7,538 nucleotides of DNA. It comes from Candidatus Poribacteria bacterium. Its GTDB lineage: Bacteria; Poribacteria; WGA-4E; PCPOR2b. This document shows positions 6,722 to 7,538 of this stretch, piece by piece; positions within the stretch are counted from its first letter, which is position 1; every line of letters begins with the position of its first letter. The notes under the pieces are model-generated. The model did not search any database and was not told the DNA's origin. It saw only the letters and a program-made list of their open reading frames with translations. The stretch spans positions 1 to 7,538 of the forward strand of contig JAPUIP010000425.1 of assembly GCA_027296925.1 (NCBI GenBank), written 5' to 3'. The position numbers and the translations under genes are program-made.

Positions 6722-6747
6722 AAAAATGCTGGAGACAAAGGTCGCCT

Positions 6748-7260
6748 ATGCGATTCCGAAGATTTTATATCGAGGGTGCAATCTATTTTGTGACAACGGT
6801 GGTGCATCAGCGGGCGCCGATGTTCAGCGATGCGGCGATGGTGGAACTGCTATTGGATACACTCCGCTAGGTCAAGAAACACCATCCCTTCGCCATGCGG
6901 GCCTACGTCATCTTACCGGATCACTGCCATCTGTTATTGCGTCCATTGGGGCCATCAAACATCTCTGCCATCATGCACGCATTCAAACGCAATGTGACCG
7001 TGCACGTCAAGCAGCGTATAAAGGCTTCGGGACCACTGCGACTTTGGCAGCCGAGATTTTGGGATCATGTGATTCGCGATGATGCGGATCTCGCCAATCA
7101 TTACGATTACATTCACTTCAATCCGGTCAAGCATGGGTTGGTGAGCGTGCCGGAGGAATATCCGTGGAGCAGTTATCCGCATTATCTCGCGCGCGGGTAT
7201 TATGAAGCATGTTGGGGACACACCACTCCCGAAAATATCGCCAATATGAATTTTGAGTAG
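6748..7260 (+). pseudogene. RAYT (REP-associated tyrosine transposase, Y1/IS200-like), interrupted by one in-frame TAG
   Basis: From ATG 6748 the reading frame gives a typical RAYT start, MRFRRFYIEGAIYFVTTVVH, and then meets TAG at 6868-6870 (codon 41). The same frame continues without any shift through all diagnostic parts to a stop at 7258-7260, so the undisturbed gene would encode 170 residues. HUH motif His59-x-His61 lies in LPDHCHLLL, and the likely catalytic Tyr121 is in YDYIHFNPVKHGLV. A Met at 6895 begins the longest uninterrupted piece, but it lacks the first strand of the domain, so it is unlikely to work alone. AAAGG at 6738-6741 is a fair ribosome site. RAYTs are single-strand DNA nucleases that bind and cut REP hairpins, and matching hairpins lie on both sides. 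A change of CAG to TAG is the simplest origin of the stop. Confidence 0.87.
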
Positions 7261-7294
7261 ATCGGATCTCTCTGACGATCTGACTATCTTTCAT

Positions 7295-7322
7295 GTCGGG
7301 TAGCAGAGCATACCCGACCGAC
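7295..7322 (-). repeat. REP palindrome 3, inverted
   Basis: Plus-strand arms GTCGGGTA (7295-7302) and TACCCGAC (7311-7318). Read on the - strand it is foot GTCG, arm GTCGGGTA, bulged T, upper stem GC, triloop TCT, GC, arm TACCCGAC. It keeps the bulge and triloop of copy 1 but has a 2-bp upper stem and a different foot base (GTCG for GTAG). Confidence 0.82.
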
Positions 7323-7347
7323 AAATGTTGAACTTAATCTGAAAATT
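7303..7347 (+). repeat. 45-bp direct repeat, first copy
   Basis: Starts with GCAGAGCATACCCGACC and ends with CTTAATCTGAAAATT. It is identical, base for base, to 7494-7538. The left edge lies exactly where the lower arm of REP 3 gives way to its loop region. The right part, beyond the palindrome, is single-copy-looking sequence that is duplicated as well. Confidence 0.92.
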
Positions 7348-7403
7348 ATTAGTTGCCGTGCAACGCCGGACAAAAGGATAACGGAAATTTTTCAAAGAAG
7401 GAA

Positions 7404-7433
7404 GTAGGTCGGGTATGACGAAGTCTACCCGAC
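7404..7433 (+). repeat. REP palindrome 4, direct orientation
   Basis: Foot GTAG (7404-7407), arm GTCGGGTA (7408-7415), bulged T, GAC, triloop GAA, GTC, arm TACCCGAC (7426-7433). It differs from copy 1 at 3 of 30 positions; two of these form a paired, compensatory change in the upper stem. Confidence 0.85.
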
Positions 7434-7493
7434 AAATTGATGTCTGGTAGTGACCTTATGTTAACTTGTCACCGTCTGTGGGGATCCCGTGGG

Positions 7494-7513
7494 GCAGAGC
7501 ATACCCGACCGAC
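7494..7513 (-). repeat. Half REP (copy 5): only one arm and the loop remain
   Basis: The right arm TACCCGAC, foot (plus CGAC) and loop of copy 3 are repeated exactly, but the other arm is replaced by unrelated sequence containing GGGATCCC (7481-7488). It cannot form the REP hairpin. Confidence 0.75.
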
Positions 7514-7538
7514 AAATGTTGAACTTAATCTGAAAATT
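7494..7538 (+). repeat. 45-bp direct repeat, second copy (reaches window end)
   Basis: Identical to 7303-7347 with an offset of 191 bases. Because it stops at the window edge, the true repeat may be longer. Confidence 0.92.

Larger units (their letters stand above)
6656..6722. repeat. BIME: inverted pair of REP palindromes upstream of the RAYT gene
   Basis: The 67-base element is bounded by a perfect 12-bp inverted repeat, TGTAGGTCGGGT at 6656-6667 and ACCCGACCTACA at 6711-6722. Inside are two separate hairpins in opposite orientation, joined by 11 bases (6687-6697). The arrangement, with the GTAG foot of each hairpin at the outer edge, is that of a bacterial interspersed mosaic element. It sits between the amidohydrolase stop and the RAYT start. 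Confidence 0.85.
7261..7538. other. Non-coding REP-rich region downstream of the RAYT gene
   Basis: No credible gene is present in these 278 bases. They hold an inverted REP, a direct REP, a half REP and a 45-bp direct repeat. The spacers (about 81 bases between copies 3 and 4, and 60 between 4 and the half copy) show no ribosome site followed by an open frame and no T-rich terminator. Confidence 0.7.

Noticed and set aside
6627..7082. 151-residue open frame over the RAYT locus
   Set aside because: It is in a different frame from the recognisable transposase, covers the REP palindromes, and its product has no family character.
7352..7364. GTTGC/GCAAC small hairpin between REP copies
   Set aside because: 5-bp stem with no relation to the REP arms and no second copy.
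6656..7538. CRISPR array
   Set aside because: The repeats are hairpins in alternating orientation with unequal spacing, and a transposase gene lies among them; this is a REP/BIME pattern.

Overview
The window is 7538 bp of ordinary bacterial chromosome that ends in a small selfish-element locus. The coding density, the lipoprotein signal peptide, menaquinone synthesis by the futalosine route, an Rpn-type nuclease gene and a REP/RAYT locus together suggest an uncultured, probably diderm, environmental bacterium. Poribacteria-like or Chloroflexota-like lineages are a guess from gene style; nothing here fixes the taxon. Hand counts of sampled stretches give about 50% G+C for most genes, up to two thirds near the end of the amidohydrolase, and about 42% in a two-gene block at 2918-3434.

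Left part, all on the + strand. Positions 1-357 encode the C-terminal third of MqnC, the radical-SAM cyclase of the futalosine menaquinone pathway. Eight bases later comes an Rpn/PD-(D/E)XK family nuclease-like gene (366-1307). A tight run follows: an Ldh_2-family malate/lactate-type dehydrogenase (1344-2408), a Nudix hydrolase overlapping it by four bases (2405-2899), a 64-residue unknown protein with a strong ribosome site (2918-3112), and a 110-residue unknown protein starting at GTG inside the previous gene (3102-3434). Spacing suggests these four are co-transcribed. The last two form an AT-richer pair of unknown function.

Middle part. purC (3519-4418), SAICAR synthetase of purine synthesis, has its own ribosome site. 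It converges on a small acidic lipoprotein gene on the - strand (4444-4911), which has a near-consensus sigma-70 type promoter (TTGACA, 17 bases, TATGAT on the - strand). Divergent from it is a complete amidohydrolase of the D-aminoacylase/N-acyl-D-amino-acid deacylase type (5073-6620). In this protein the position that normally carries the metal-binding cysteine appears to be aspartate.

Right part. A RAYT (REP-associated tyrosine transposase) gene at 6748-7260 is complete except for one in-frame TAG at codon 41. It is flanked by palindromes with the hallmarks of REP sequences: a GTAG or GTCG foot, an 8-bp stem, a bulged T, a short upper stem and a triloop. Upstream is an inverted pair (a BIME, 6656-6722). 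Downstream are one inverted copy, one direct copy and a half copy. Two full copies differ by a compensatory G:C to A:T change, so the hairpin itself seems conserved. A 45-bp exact direct repeat at 7303 and 7494 begins inside the hairpin and runs to the window edge. This locus and the metal-site variant of the amidohydrolase are the most interesting parts. I found no CRISPR array, tRNA, rRNA or phage module.
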